Source of the DNA: Sitta carolinensis
Lineage: Eukaryota; Chordata; Aves; Passeriformes; Sittidae
DNA length: 64,000 nucleotides
Assembly: GCA_032173965.1 (NCBI GenBank)
Contig: CM063285.1
Span: 27,253,660-27,317,659 of the forward strand
Direction: 5' to 3'
Below the pieces are notes generated by a model, which was given only the letters and a program-made list of their open reading frames with translations, searched no databases and was not told the DNA's origin. The translations under genes were made by a program, and so were the position numbers. This document shows positions 49,331-61,865 of this stretch, piece after piece. Numbering within the stretch: position 1 is the first letter of the stretch; every line of letters starts with the position of its first letter.

Positions 49331-52132
49331 ACTTTTCCACACTTAATGAAAGCAAAGAAAGATTGGGGGTTTTTAATTAATAAAATATTAAAAACTAGGG
49401 AGGAAATCTCTTTTCATGTCGATCCACATTCAGAAGAGCAATAAGGTTCTGCAGCTGTGCTTTATCAGGCAGAAAAATCTTTTGTTTTTCAACATGCTCA
49501 ACTCCCTATTAACTGCTTCAGTATCCTGTATGCCTAAACTAATAAATTGCTCAGAGGGCATTTAATAACTCAATTCTTAAACTTTTCATTCATATTATCA
49601 CTTCTGATTAGTTTTAGAGGAGCTTTTACAGTAAAGACACAAATTGTCTAATACATTTTCAAAAACTGTTATGCAGACTAAACTCATCTAGGTCTCTCCT
49701 ATTGCTGCTGTGATTTTTATTCATAGCTGAGAAATCTCTTAATAACATTTCATTTGAAACATTATAAAGTGTGTATATATTTATTCTTAGCATAAATAAA
49801 TCTGGCCAACAGTTAACCTTCCAGTGTTGAGGAATTTAGGAATTTGTTTCAGGCTTGACTTCTCAGTTTTTATTAAGATACATACCTCAGAATTAAAGCA
49901 CTGCAAAGCATTTTCACTAGATAAAACTTTGTTTGTTTGATTTGCTCTTAAAATTCCCCATATATTATTCCTACTCTGTGTCCTTTTCCATTAATATGCA
50001 TACTATATTAGGCTTTGGGGGTTTTGTAGCCATGGATGCAGAGACCAGAAGTCCTGTTGCATGTTTTTGTTTTCTCATTTCTTGGTTTGTTTTTTTGGGG
50101 TTTTTTTTTGATAGATTAGGCATCTATTTAGCTCAACAAACATGGATTCAGGATTTTAATGCATGTCTTGTATGGTAATGGGTGATTATATCACAACTGC
50201 AAACCACATTTTGTTAATTCAGATAATCTTTCATAAAGGTCACTTTTTGCTGTTAACTGAAAGACCACACAGCCTATAGAACAATCAACAGCTTTATTTC
50301 AAAGATTGTACACAGTAATTCCAATCAGGCCAGTCAGTTTCAAATTTGTTTTTTTTTTTTTTTTAATAGACTTATTTTCCCTTTTTTTAGCAAACTGAAT
50401 GAAGCATAGTATTTAGTATGTGTTCCTCACGTACAGTAAAAGAAAGACAACTAATACAACCAATATACTGTTGCACCTGTCAATCCACATTTTGTCGCAG
50501 AGAGGACTGTACAGGTACAAAGAGTGATTACTGTTGATAGGCTTCCTCAGTGGTCTGGAGGAGAAATAATAAGATTGCTTATTAACATCCTGAGATTTTC
50601 ATACCACAGTGCATATTTGTTGAATTTTACAGTTTTTGAGTCTTTATTGTTATATTGTGCCAGAAAAAAAATCTTTTGTAATTTTTGTCTACAGTTTTCT
50701 GAGGAGAAAGGGTGTAGGAGAAAAGGGTCTATATGCTAAAACTGTCACATGAATTCTGACTTTTAGGGATTTAAGGAAATTGGTAAGATTCACCAAACTA
50801 ATTATACACTTGTAACAAGTAATGACCTTGAAAATAGCCTGAGTTCTAAACAATTTGTTCTTGTTTACCCAAGCCAAAAAAAGTTCTTGGATTGCTCATT
50901 GTAATGTTTAGCCGTTGTTGAACCTGGTTTGGCAGATTCACATGGGATTTATTCAGTGCACTTTTGGGGAAAATTTGTACTGTCTGAGACTTTGCCACAA
51001 TATTAGAACAGCAAATAAAGAGAAGAGGTAATTTCTCAGTCTAACAGAAGATTCTTCAGAAACACATTCACACTACTGTGTTAACAGGGTTCCTGCTGCT
51101 TTTAAAAATAACTGTTGGAAGACAGTAATAGAGAGTCATGAAGACAGGGAAATCAGATTCCTCTCAGAAGAGAATGCAAGCACAATGTGGTGTAGCTAAT
51201 ACTGCTTAATGGTGCTACACTTTATTGAGTCCTTTCTTTAAAAAGGTGTAGCAAATGCTCAAATATCATCTTTATTATTCGCATCAGGTTCAATAAAATT
51301 TCCTAATGTGTTTACAGGCTTGTAAATCACGTGTGAACGAGAAAGCAAATGTAGGGATATTATGTAAGCTATAGATTCAACTGTAGGAAATATGAAACAA
51401 AGAAAAAATATTTGTTTCCTTGTTTAGCTTCACTTCGTTTGGGGCTAGCAGTGTGATAATTCTTGGGTATGTCTTTCTCCAGCTCAAATATTTGACTAAA
51501 TTTATACTCAGATCAATTATATACCTCTGTATATAAGGGTATTTCTGAATCAAATCTGCTCCAGGTTCCAGGAAATGTTCTAGGTGTCAGTGAACACAAC
51601 CTTACTGGTTCAATAAATAAAACTAGAAAAAGAGAGGAAATCGATCACAGATGTGGTTCTGTGCTACTTATACAGCAGAGCTATATCCTTGGTGCTTTGG
51701 TTGTTATGAGTTAATCAAAGCCCTCAGTCACACTCTTTCAAGGCTTTTCAGCATAGCAGACAAACAGAATTTTGTCAGGGTGAAAGAAAAAAGATGTGTT
51801 GGTAGTAGCACAGTTTTAAATCAAAAGCTGGATGAGGATGGGAGTGTGGTGGAATGTGGAAGGGAAAAAACCCAGAGCTCTCTGGCTAAAGGGAACCCTT
51901 GGTTAAGGAGGAACGTATATTGGGCTCACAGGACTAAAGACATCAAGACAGTTAGGCACAAATACAGCCCCTGGTGTTACACAGAGGAGATCATAGGAAT
52001 GCATGCATGTGTCAGACAAGGGACCTGTAATGGGGTTAGTGAATAAAAACTTGGGACCTCACTAGGAGGTGGATGGTATAGGCTCCCTCAAGATGGATAG
52101 GCTAGTGTCTGTTTTGGGACTAGCTAAACATG
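49331..52132. other. AT-rich unique non-coding sequence
   Basis: It holds T-rich tracts near 50101-50109 and 50349-50364. A 131-codon plus-strand open frame at 51651-52046 has no motif I recognise. It sits beside the LTR at 52133, but nothing resembling a primer binding site or retroviral gene adjoins it. Confidence 0.45.
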
Positions 52133-52686
52133 TGTTCAAGTTTAACCTGACAGGTTGCTAAACAGCTGCTCAATTCACTCCCTCCCACACTAGGATGGAG
52201 GAAAGAATTTAAAAAAAAACAATAAAACAATGTAAAATTCATGGCTTGAGATAAAGACAGTTTAACAGGGAAAATAATGATGATGATGATCATAATGTTC
52301 AAATAATTAGAATATACAAAACAAGTGGTGTACAATGCTGTTGCTTACCACCTGCTGACTGATACTCAGCCAGTTCCTGAGCAGAGGCCCCAAGGCAGGT
52401 TTTCCCATAGTTTATATACTAAGCATGATACCACATTGTATGGAATATCCCTTTGTCCAGTTTGGGTCTGCTATCCCAACTGTGTCCCCTGCCAGCTTTT
52501 TGTGCCCCCAGCCTACTTGCTGGTGGGGTACAGTGGGAAAATTCCATGTCTTAGTGTAAACACTGCTCAGCAACATCTAAAACATCAGTGTGTTATCGCC
52601 ATTATCCTCATCCTAAACCAAAACACAGCATTGTACCAGCTACCAGGAAGAAAATTAACTGTATCCCAGCTTAAACCAGGAAAACA
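52133..52686 (-). mobile_element. Solo LTR of an avian ERVL endogenous retrovirus
   Basis: Read on the minus strand, the element starts TGTTTTCCTGG and continues tttaagctgggatacagtta and attttcttcctggtagctgg. It then reads caatgctgtgttttggttta, gggacacagttgggatagca, ggatattccatacaatg, agtatataaac, cattgtacaccacttgtttt, gtatattct, ttaaactgtctttatctcaa and gccatgaattttac. A gtgtgggagggagtgaattg segment and a terminal aggttaaacttgaaca follow. These landmarks occur in the order expected for the bird ERVL LTR. No gag, pol or tRNA-Leu-type primer binding site is visible alongside, so it is a solo LTR left by recombination. acatg occurs at both edges (52128-52132 and 52684-52688) but overlaps the element on one side, so the duplication is ambiguous. 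Confidence 0.9.
52411..52418 (-). promoter_or_regulatory. TATA box of the ERVL LTR
   Basis: The + strand reads tttatata, so the minus strand has TATATAAA in the context agtatataaac. It sits mid-LTR at the expected U3/R side, 268 bp from the LTR 5' end at 52686. It is intact in sequence; activity is unknown. Confidence 0.6.
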
Positions 52687-55600
52687 TGGTTATGAGACAA
52701 CCTAGAAGACAGATCCAAGCAAAGATCTCATATTCGGCACACAATGTTGCCTTGTTTAACTGTATGTTAACACAAGTGCAGAAAGCTTTGGTTTAGAAAA
52801 GTTAGTCTCTGAAAGAGGCTGCGACTAATCGATTTGATTGTGTTATCTGCAATGTGATTTGGTCTTGTTGTTTCACCAGTTTATATGGAAGCTGTACTAG
52901 AAATGAAAAAAACCCTGAAGAATAACCAGTGTTTTCCAAGATGGAGGGATTAGATTATTTTTTCTCCCAACAGAAATTTAAAACTCTTGTTCTCCTATCA
53001 TAAAGACTGCTGGACTGGTGTTATTCAGATGAATCTTTGAATTATTTTAATCCCATGAAACATTTTCTATGAAAGCAGATAAAATTCTCACACATGCCTA
53101 ATGCTCTTTAAAATGTGATGGTTTTTTCATACTATCATATTCATATATTTTATATATTTCATACATGAAATTTTGGATGAGAAATTTTGGATGGATTACC
53201 TTTCAGCAACAGTAACTTCAATATTGTATACATAATCATTTTACTCTTTATTCTGTCTTACAAAAACAGATTATTCCAGGATAATAAAAATTGATTCTTA
53301 CTTTATTAATTTTTTGAAACTGTTGTTACAGTGGGTGTCACATGGGTATTCATGTTACTGGATTCATTTGCTTCCTAGATTGTCATAACAGGGTTCAATT
53401 GAAGTGATACTAAAATGCCGAGTTGTGTTCAATAGCCAGAAAGTAAGAGTACAGCAAAAACATAAATTCACTGACGTGAAAGAGGCAAAATGTTGTCTTT
53501 TCTACACTTCTTGGAGGATACTGCAAAAGAACTTTATTTTACCAACTTTGAAGAACTAACTAATGCATTACATTTTTTGAGATTATTTGTCATGATGTCT
53601 TCTAACAGTATAGTTATAAAAGTGCTTCCCAAATGCTGTTTTCGATTATTGAAAATTGAGCTGGAAAACAAGCAAATATTTTATTGTGCAGTTGGCATCC
53701 AGAATAAGGCACCTTGAACCAATAGCACATTTTTAAATTTAGATACCAGGTAAATGATTGGGTGAACACTGAAGGTGGCAGATCTGGAAAGTCCAGATGT
53801 GCACATCAAGTTCTGTATGGCATGATTTCCATCGTTTTGCTCGCTTGCAGAGATGTGCCAAAACTTGGAGAGGTGCCTGCAGATTGCTATAACAAACTTT
53901 GAGCCCTTTAATGCTTAAAGGTATTAAAAACAAGAGATATAGCATGTTAATAATAGTGAGAAATCTATGTGGTTTTTTAGCTATAAAATATGCAGAAAGA
54001 TAAAACACTTTCTTATAGGCACTGATATCTGTGTTCTAATTCCCAGTAAATTGACTGAATTCATAGATTTATACTCTTCATGAATGAAGCATTGTTCTCC
54101 TCTAACTAATGAGCAAGCCTCTTTAGTAAGCATGCATAAATACTTGGAGGGCATGTTCCTAAGTTTTATCTTTCAGTTTCTGCATGATGGCAGCAGCTGA
54201 AGGAAACAACCAATTTGGTGCATGTTTGCTTTCCTGATAGTTCAAGCTTATTAGTGTCAAAACGAAACACAAACTGCAGGGTGATACTGATACATTAATC
54301 CCTCTGAACAGGAAAGAGATCTATAATGTAATTTAAGGAGCATGTACTCAAGTCCCATTTTGAATTGATTGATCCTGGTTTTCTTATCACAAACAATGAC
54401 AAGTGTTGAAAGTATAAAGAATTCGTGAAATTAGAGAAAAATTAATCAGGGTACATTTTCTTTCTGTGAAATACCAGGAATGTTAGAGAAACTGCCTTGC
54501 TTTGTTAAAGCACTAGTATGGTTTTCAGCAGAAATACAGGGCAAATATATTGATTGAAATTCATTTTAGAGCATTAAATACTAAATATGCTACTTCAGCT
54601 TTCAGCACAGATTTAGAACTAGAAACAACAGAGAGGCCAGTACAGAAAAGCTACACCTCATTTGTCTGTGTCTCATGTGGTGTAGATCAGGAGTAGTCTC
54701 TACAACATTCATGAAGTTCCAGTGTTTTAAAAGGAACAATAAATGAGATCAGGACTTGCTCCATTGTATGTAATGTAAGTACAAAGAGCTTAAGTGAAAG
54801 AACCACAGCTGCCTGGAGTGAACAAAAAGTAGTAATGTGATTATTTTATTACATTTATTTTATTAATGTTGTGTGTATTTCATTACAATTTTAATAAAAT
54901 TATTCAAATAGCCCAGGAAAAAAGAAAAATAAGCAATACTACACATGTTTAGCATGAACAAGATATTTTTGCAAGAGATTCATGGCAGACTGTATAATTT
55001 CTTTTAGTACTTCACCTGTGACACTATAAATAATGCATGTTTATTTAAGTAGAGCGATTATAGACTACTATTTATGTTGTACATAATTTATAGACAGTGG
55101 TCTCCTAACATGTGTAGATAATGTTCTCTGTAAAAAAAAAGTTCAGAATAAAATAATTTTAATGAAATGAAGCAGTTCACTTAAACTGAATTGAATCAAA
55201 ACCTGCATTTTGAAGGCACAGTTGAAAACTGATTCTTTAAAGATCAGTACTAACTTCCCTTTTCCAGCCTATGAACTTTAGTGTTGTAATATTTTTTTAT
55301 AAAAATTGGTATGACACATTAGATAACAACAGAAAATGTAAGTGTTTGAACAGAAATCTGATTACTGCTGAAACTTCAGCAGTATTGCTGTTGTATTTCA
55401 GATGATGTTCAGATCTCTAGCTGGAAATACATTTGTAGAATTTTGTATATTTTTATGTAGGTTGATTTGAAACCTGTCCCAAATTACACTGAAGTTGTAA
55501 GATCCTTGTTGCATCTGTGATTAACTCCGATAGGAAATTGTTTGGGAATTATGTGTTCATGTTTCCTTGGGGAAGAATCCTATTAAGAATATCTTAGCCA

Positions 55601-57459
55601 CTGTGCAGCCTGTAAGAGCCGTGTATATTGACATCCAGAAGGACAGTGATTTCCTCCTGAGACGGAAGAAGAGCCCTTATATTGTAAATCTGTTCTGACT
55701 TTCTAATTTCATGTGTGAACACATTCCTCCATGTCTCATCTTTTCCAGGACAGTTTGGGAAATTACTTTTATCAGTAATGAAATTCCCTGTTCCCTATGC
55801 ATATGTTTTTATAGACAGTTGTCTACTCCAAGGTTTGGGATTTTTTTCTATTTCAGACTGGTGTTTATTTTACTGTTTTCTGTTTTTAGAAACATACTAG
55901 AGGTTGCACTGGGTGAAGTGTGTTGGGCACAGGGCATCAGATAGTAACATTTTTGAGTTCCTTCAGTATATATTCTCTCTCCCTGCATTACAGTAACACT
56001 ACATATTTAAACTCCTGAATGCTGCATATTTTTATCTATGTTGGCTCAAGTTTGGATAAAGGTATACAGAAGCTTTCTTCTTAAAGCAGCAGCTCTGTTG
56101 TGCCAGGTTAAGCAACAGAATAGCATTGCAATCTTTTTTAATGAGCATGTGTGTTATTTAATAAGGGTCTGATCCAAAGTTTTCTTGAGTTAAAGTTTCC
56201 CGTTGACTTTGTCAGTTTTGGCTTGGGCTCCAATGGCTGTTCTATATGCTTTTGTTAGGAGGATTAAAATGTACTCTTTCATTAGTTAAGTGCAAAGTGA
56301 ATTTCAAATGAGTCAGAATATATTTAAAGTATGACTCTCAAATCATTGGTATTGATTTAGACACTGTTAAACAGGGGCAGTGCTAACACACAAGGGTTTA
56401 TTCTTTGTTACGACTTGCTTATAACCCCCATTGATGATAATGGGAATTACAGGCATGTCCTGAAGGGAATGTGCCCTTTGTAAATTCCCTATAAGCCTTA
56501 GATTAAGGAGCCACAGTTTTCTGAGAGTTCAAATACTTTTTGTGTGTAGATGAAACTTTGTGAGCTCTCCTGTGTCCTTTCTTAGTAGTTCTTGGAAGGT
56601 AGATCTTTCAGAAAGAAATATATCCCAGAGCTGTTGTCTTGTCTTTCCTTATCTGACAGGGAAGATGCCAAGAAACTGTGCTGGGAAATTGGCACACTTT
56701 TTGTCCAAAGTGAGCAGTAAGAAAAGTTAATAGTTTGTACAGGGCCCTGACTGGTATTACAAATTTCTAGTATAACAAGAAAAGGTTTCTGCAAAACTGG
56801 TAGGAAAATAAAACATACAATTTTTTTTTTCCATACTAATAGTGTATAAGTCAGAAAGTAAAAGGATAATCAGAATAGGTTATAAACAAAATATTATGGT
56901 AACTTCTGTAGCTATTCATATTTTCACTGTAGTTAATGAGAATGGACAGTTAAGTCTTTCTGAAGCAACACACTGCCTTTGCCTGGTGTACTCTTATGTG
57001 AACCATTTCATTCCTCAGGTACTATGCTTGCTATCCAGATCAGAAGCTTATATGTTTATTATATTTAAAGGCATTTTCAGTTCACACTGCACTGTAAAAA
57101 AACAACTTTGAAGTTTGCCATCCACATGCCCATTTTCTTTCTTCCAGAGAACTACTGTTCTAATGGGACTTGGAGGGGGCACCCATCATGGGAATATGTG
57201 GATTAGGAACCTGCTGGTCACTACAGCTTTTTCCTACACTTCTTGCTTCTGAAATTTTCTCATGCTAATGCTAGTATAATTTTCTCTCACTTCCATTCTT
57301 CTCTACTTGTAGGTTTGGCACTTGATTCAGTGTTTGCTTATGTCTCAGCCCTTCTGCTTATCCTAACCTTAACAAGTTTCTACCTTCATCTTTTGCATAT
57401 GTCTGGTAATATGAGAAATTTTTAGGCACCTCAGTCTGGTTTCGAAACTCTCTGGCTAT
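52687..57459. other. AT-rich unique non-coding sequence
   Basis: No gene or transposon is recognised. A short near-duplicate (gaaattttggat repeated) lies at 53166-53192. A 55-codon open frame without a start codon spans 55534-55698 on the plus strand and matches nothing I know. Confidence 0.5.
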
Positions 57460-57610
57460 TAAAAAACCAACAAAAAAAAATTCCCATGATAAAACTCAAC
57501 TAAACAACAACAACAAATAATAAGCAAAGAAACAAACGAAACCAAAGAAACAAACCCACCAAAACCAAACAAACAAATAAAACATCAAAACCAGAAAAAC
57601 AACAAAAACT
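57460..57610 (+). repeat. CAAA/AACA-rich low-complexity tract
   Basis: An A-rich stretch of irregular caaa, caaca and aaacaaa units with almost no T or G in its middle part. Confidence 0.85.
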
Positions 57611-57869
57611 CTGTGGGGAGAACATATAGGACTGGAAAATTGCTAATTCCTCCTTTTTGGCACTGATGCCTTAGAAGCACACCTATAGCTCTTACTTTGC
57701 CAGGGGAAGAAGGTATTGCTTTTGTTCTTGTTTTGCTAATCTTAGGGAAAAAAAGAACTGAATTAAGATACGCTATCTCTTGGGTCACTGCTATAATGAG
57801 TAAGTTATATCAAATGGCACTCTAACCTCTTTTTGTACTTTTAAAGTGAACTTTCTGTCAGAGTCCTGT

Positions 57870-58370
57870 GGGTACTAACCAGCTTCACTGTTCCTATCCT
57901 GCCAGCTGCCAATTCACAGGCCCCATTCTGCCCCAGCCAGGGCCTTCGTTGCTGCCCCAGAGCTGCCATAGACCTTCCCTCATCCTGTCACCACTTTCAT
58001 TTTTCACACCAGTTATGGACATGGCCTGGTGCTCTGCCCTGGCCAATATTCTCTGGCCCTGCAGCCAACACCTGAGTGTCATGGCCACCTGTCTCCAGGT
58101 GTGACTATGCTGTTGGGTGCATTGGGTGACCTGCCTTGGGAATGCAGCCTGCTCCTGCTGCGTCCCCACACTCTTCCTCCTGTTGTATTCTCTGGCAGAT
58201 TTCCTGCTGAAAAATTTAACCTTGATCTGTATGATGAATGTGCCACTCAGGCCCCAGATCAGGTATTGAAGCCTATCTTGATATCCAACACACCCACGTG
58301 GCTCTCAGGCTTCTCCTTACCAGCTCCTTGCTTTGCACAAGAGGGTGGCTGCTGAATTTCTAGTACATCC
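57870..58370. other. Unclassified GC-rich block
   Basis: About 500 bp of C-rich sequence sits in AT-rich flanks, with many ctgcc, ccctg and ctcctg words. Several frames on both strands are open (57868-58104 and 58029-58355 plus; 57894-58169 minus), but none has a recognisable domain. It follows the CAAA-rich tract by about 260 bp. I suspect an unrecognised interspersed repeat such as an LTR. No CR1 or ERVL landmarks are present. Confidence 0.4.
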
Positions 58371-58737
58371 TAAATACTCAGCTTTTTGAATCTGACTTGA
58401 AGCTAGGAGAATAGGAGACGTGTACCTGCATCCTCTTGTGAATCCAGATATTTGTTCCAGGTCCTGTTTGAACAGTTTTGTCTTGAAGAAAGCAAAAACA
58501 GGTAGATGAGCTAGTCCAATGCAGTCTATCCTGCAATGGTGTTACTTCTCAGGCTTGGTTTTCCCTGAATCTTTCCAGTCTGTCACTCTCTAAAAGTAAA
58601 GATTCTACCAAGATCTGCTCCTGAGAGTTTTCAGACTACTGAAAAAAATTACATATAAATGTACTTACTAAAAATAAAATCTGTTCAAATTCTTATCCCT
58701 CCTAGACATGATTCCAATAAAGAGCATCCTGCCAGAC
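58371..58737. other. Unique non-coding sequence
   Basis: Nothing is recognised. Confidence 0.5.
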
Positions 58738-58818
58738 CAGATACAAACAATACAACAAAAACAAAACAACAAAACAACAACAAAAAACAACCAAACAAAC
58801 AAACAAAAAATAAACTAC
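58738..58818 (+). repeat. (CAAA)n/(CAACAAA)n low-complexity tract
   Basis: Irregular CAAA, CAACA and CAAAACA units over about 80 bp. The minus-strand open frame across it (58702-58893) is a low-complexity artefact rich in Phe, Val and Leu. Confidence 0.9.
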
Positions 58819-60012
58819 ACTTTTAAACTCTATGAAAAGGATTAACACTACATAATTAAAACATCCAATATTAAAAAAAAAAAATACAAGCAAACAAACA
58901 AGAAATGTCAGTGTTCACAAAATTATGAAAGTTGACTATACAATATCAGTGTATGAGAAAAGAGATAATAGTATCTATGAAAATGTGGTTTTCAGCATTT
59001 TGTGAGCATACCACCTGCATTAATTTAAACCCACTGTTTTTTCATAAATTCAGTCTTTCTCTACAGCATGTTTAGTTTTTCTTTTATTTCCCTTTTAGTA
59101 GGTAAAGCACAATCCAAGTCCTCTAAAACATTTCCCCATCTGTTTGTGGCCTTTCTCAGATGAGTTTTAACTTAAAATATAGTTTCAAGGGAATTGTTAC
59201 CATTTGTCTGACTTGTCATGACATTTTAGTGATTAAGAGTTTTTGTTTTGAAGACAAATGAAAATCCTCCAAGTAGAATCACTTTGCATATTCTGAGTCA
59301 CTCTGCCCTTTGCTGTGTGAGGACAGACTAGTTGTACTGTTCTGTGCAGTCTCAGTACAATAAAGTCTACTGTTAGAACAGTCTTTTGAATTTAGTTGAT
59401 GCCAAGTGGTGAAATGACTCAAATACCAATAAGCTTATGCAGAAATGTTGGCAGGCCAGCTCCAAATGGCCAGCATTGTTCTGCTAAAAGTGTTCCCATG
59501 AAGCCAGTGAACTTTCCAGTGCCACACTGGATGCATTTTTAGTGAAGTAAGTGTGTATACAAGGAATTATTTTTCCCCTCTTTCCCACTTAGATGTAATT
59601 GAAGCAGAGATGGACTTACAATGTGGAAGATTCTTTAGTGTTCCTACATACTACATCATCTAATTCATCATGGAATTTGTTTGGCAATACCTCCCACATG
59701 ACATCTTGCTCAGCCTAAAGGAAAAAAGAAGCATGCTGCCAACATAATTATCCTTTATTTCCTGGTGCAATAATTTTAAAAAGAGAGTTGACACATTCTG
59801 TAGGCTTTCTAAAGGGAAAATAATTATATCACACACTCAAAATTAAATCCTCTTTTGAGCTTCTTATTAATTAACATCTCTATTTTGTGGGAAAAAATAA
59901 TAGAGCAAGTGGAAATAGTACTGAGTAATATCCTTGCTACAAAGTTATAAATCAAGTTTTCTGTTGAATTTTGAGTTTTTAAATTGGATTAGGTCTGTCC
60001 TTTTTTTCTTTA
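58819..60012. other. AT-rich unique non-coding sequence
   Basis: No gene or repeat is recognised. Confidence 0.55.
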
Positions 60013-60094
60013 GTGCATGGATTTTCATGAATATGATAAGGATTACATTCATGGTGCATGGATTTTCATGAATATGATAAGGATTACATTCATG
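60013..60094 (+). repeat. Perfect 41-bp tandem duplication
   Basis: The unit at 60013-60053 starts gtgcatggattttcatgaat and ends gattacattcatg. It is repeated without a mismatch at 60054-60094. Only two copies are present. Complete identity suggests a recent event. Confidence 0.98.
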
Positions 60095-61619
60095 TCTTTT
60101 GGAATACTTTTCTGTGTTCATCGCTCAGTTACTCTTAAAAATGAGATTTCCCTGAATACTCCTTAATTAGTAGACTTAAAGTCAGAAAATATTTTAGTAC
60201 TGATGAGAATATTCTTGTAGAATAATTACGTGCATAGATTTTGATATTTTCAAAGAAAAATTGTGACTTTAGAAAATCAAATAAGATATTGAAAATATTA
60301 TCAAAAGCCACAGTGTTACAAAATAAGCCACTCATAATTCTGCTTCTATATCAGCAAAAAAACCCAAATATATGAAAATTCAAAAAATAACAAATTGTAA
60401 ATAAAAAATATGCTACAAATTTAATATAAAAGTCAAATTCATAAGGCTTTTTTAATTTTTAGTATAACCTATAGGTTAAAAATTACAATTTTTTTAGAAA
60501 AGCTTTAAGCATCCAACATTTTTATCAAGTGTCCAGGGTCTATAGAAAGCCAGTGAGAAAATTAATTACTCATTTTCTACAGGACTCCTGAAAAATGATA
60601 TGTAGATCCCTCAGTTAGGCTCACAAAACCCTTTGATCCCAAAATATTTTTAAGGAAGACTAGTCCAAATGTGAGATGAGATAAACACAAGTTATGTTCA
60701 TGATAGGATAAAGATAGAAGAATTTCCCAAGTCAGTTTTTAGTTATAATAAAATTCATTAGGTCCACCTGCATATAACTTATTTGATATGATTATAAATT
60801 AATATTTCTTCAACTCACCTCTTTTTTAATAAACACCCAATCAAAACAATACATCAAAAGTGAAAGTAGAGATGTTTTCTCCTTCACTACCAAGATTTTA
60901 ATCTTTTGGTCCTGAATTTTCTTCTTCTAAAATTCACATGAAATCTTTTGAACGAAAAATAAAAAAATAAAAAATTTCCTCCAGGCAGTTATTTGTCCCT
61001 GTTTCATGATCCACTGATCTCAAAAAAACTGTATTGGGTAAGAACCAATGCTTTTACCGAATGTTACCAGTAGTCTGTCTGTTATACAAATCTGAAGTGA
61101 TCAGATAAATTCATCCTGTGGAAAGGACCAAGCAGCAAGACACAGCCTTAGCAAGCCAGTGGCAGAGAACTCACAAGCTGGATCTCAAAGTGTCCGACTC
61201 TTCCATGCAGTTTGTCCTAACAGTGCAAATAATGCAAGTAAAATTTCAGCACTTTTTTTCAAGTGGATGATAGAAATCCAAAACTTTGTTTCTTGTTGCA
61301 TGTTACTGAAATCCCTGGAAGTTATTTTCTCCTCAGAAACCAACTGATATGCTGTATCCAGTAGCAAACTGAAAAACAAAAAAAAAAAGGGAAAAAATGC
61401 TTGTTCAGAACAGTGCTTAGGGGTTTGCTTATGGGTGTCATTGTGTCTCACATCCCTGCTGTGAAAATCAGCTTGCATTTGAATGTGCATCTTGACCCAT
61501 AAATGTCACCCTGGTCCACTGAGCATCTTGACTTCAACATTTCCTGTTGTAAAATGGACAATGGAATAACACTTCTTTTTCTGAAGAAGGGACCTGTGAC
61601 AATGTGTGCATGTGTGCAG
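60095..61619. other. AT-rich unique non-coding sequence
   Basis: No gene is confirmed. A start-less open frame of 54 codons spans 61109-61270 on the plus strand and is not supported by good splice sites. Confidence 0.5.
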
Positions 61620-61865
61620 TCAGGAGAAACTGCAGCACTCGGGATTTAAAAGCATGTCATCAGCCACTGAGCGGGAGATCACAGGAGAACGAAGTTGCTG
61701 GACAGTTTTTGAAAAACACAAGGATTATCATTTCTGTTTCCAATCCACTTCTCCTTTTCACAGCCCTGAATCTTTCTTGGCTTCTCTCCATCAATGGCTC
61801 AACGATGTGCCCCATACTAGAGCAAGTCCAGCTGTGTGCTACAGCAACTGCCTTCGAACAATAAA
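61620..61865 (+). CDS. Candidate internal coding exon, protein not recognised (tentative)
   Basis: A plus-strand frame is open from just after a TGA at 61597-61599 to a TAA at 61867-61869. In this frame 61621-61865 gives about 82 residues of protein-like composition, including GERSCWTVFEKHKDYHFCF and PESFLASLHQWLNDVPH. A consensus-grade 5' splice site (AAAGTAAGA, GT at 61866) lies exactly before the stop, so the frame could continue by splicing. A possible 3' splice site (gtgtgcatgtgtgcag, AG at 61618-61619) gives a 246-bp exon with equal phase at both ends. Weaknesses: the acceptor has no strong pyrimidine tract nearby, another plus frame and a minus frame are also open here, and I do not recognise the protein. 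Local GC is above the flanks. Confidence 0.22.

Noticed and set aside
51651..52046. 131-codon open frame beside the ERVL LTR as a retroviral gene
   Set aside because: It has no gag, protease, reverse transcriptase or integrase motif. It lies on the opposite strand to the LTR, and no primer binding site adjoins the LTR.
61109..61270. Start-less 54-codon open frame as a second exon near the 61.6 kb candidate
   Set aside because: It is short, has no good acceptor, and the possible GTAAAA donor is weak. The length is within chance expectation.
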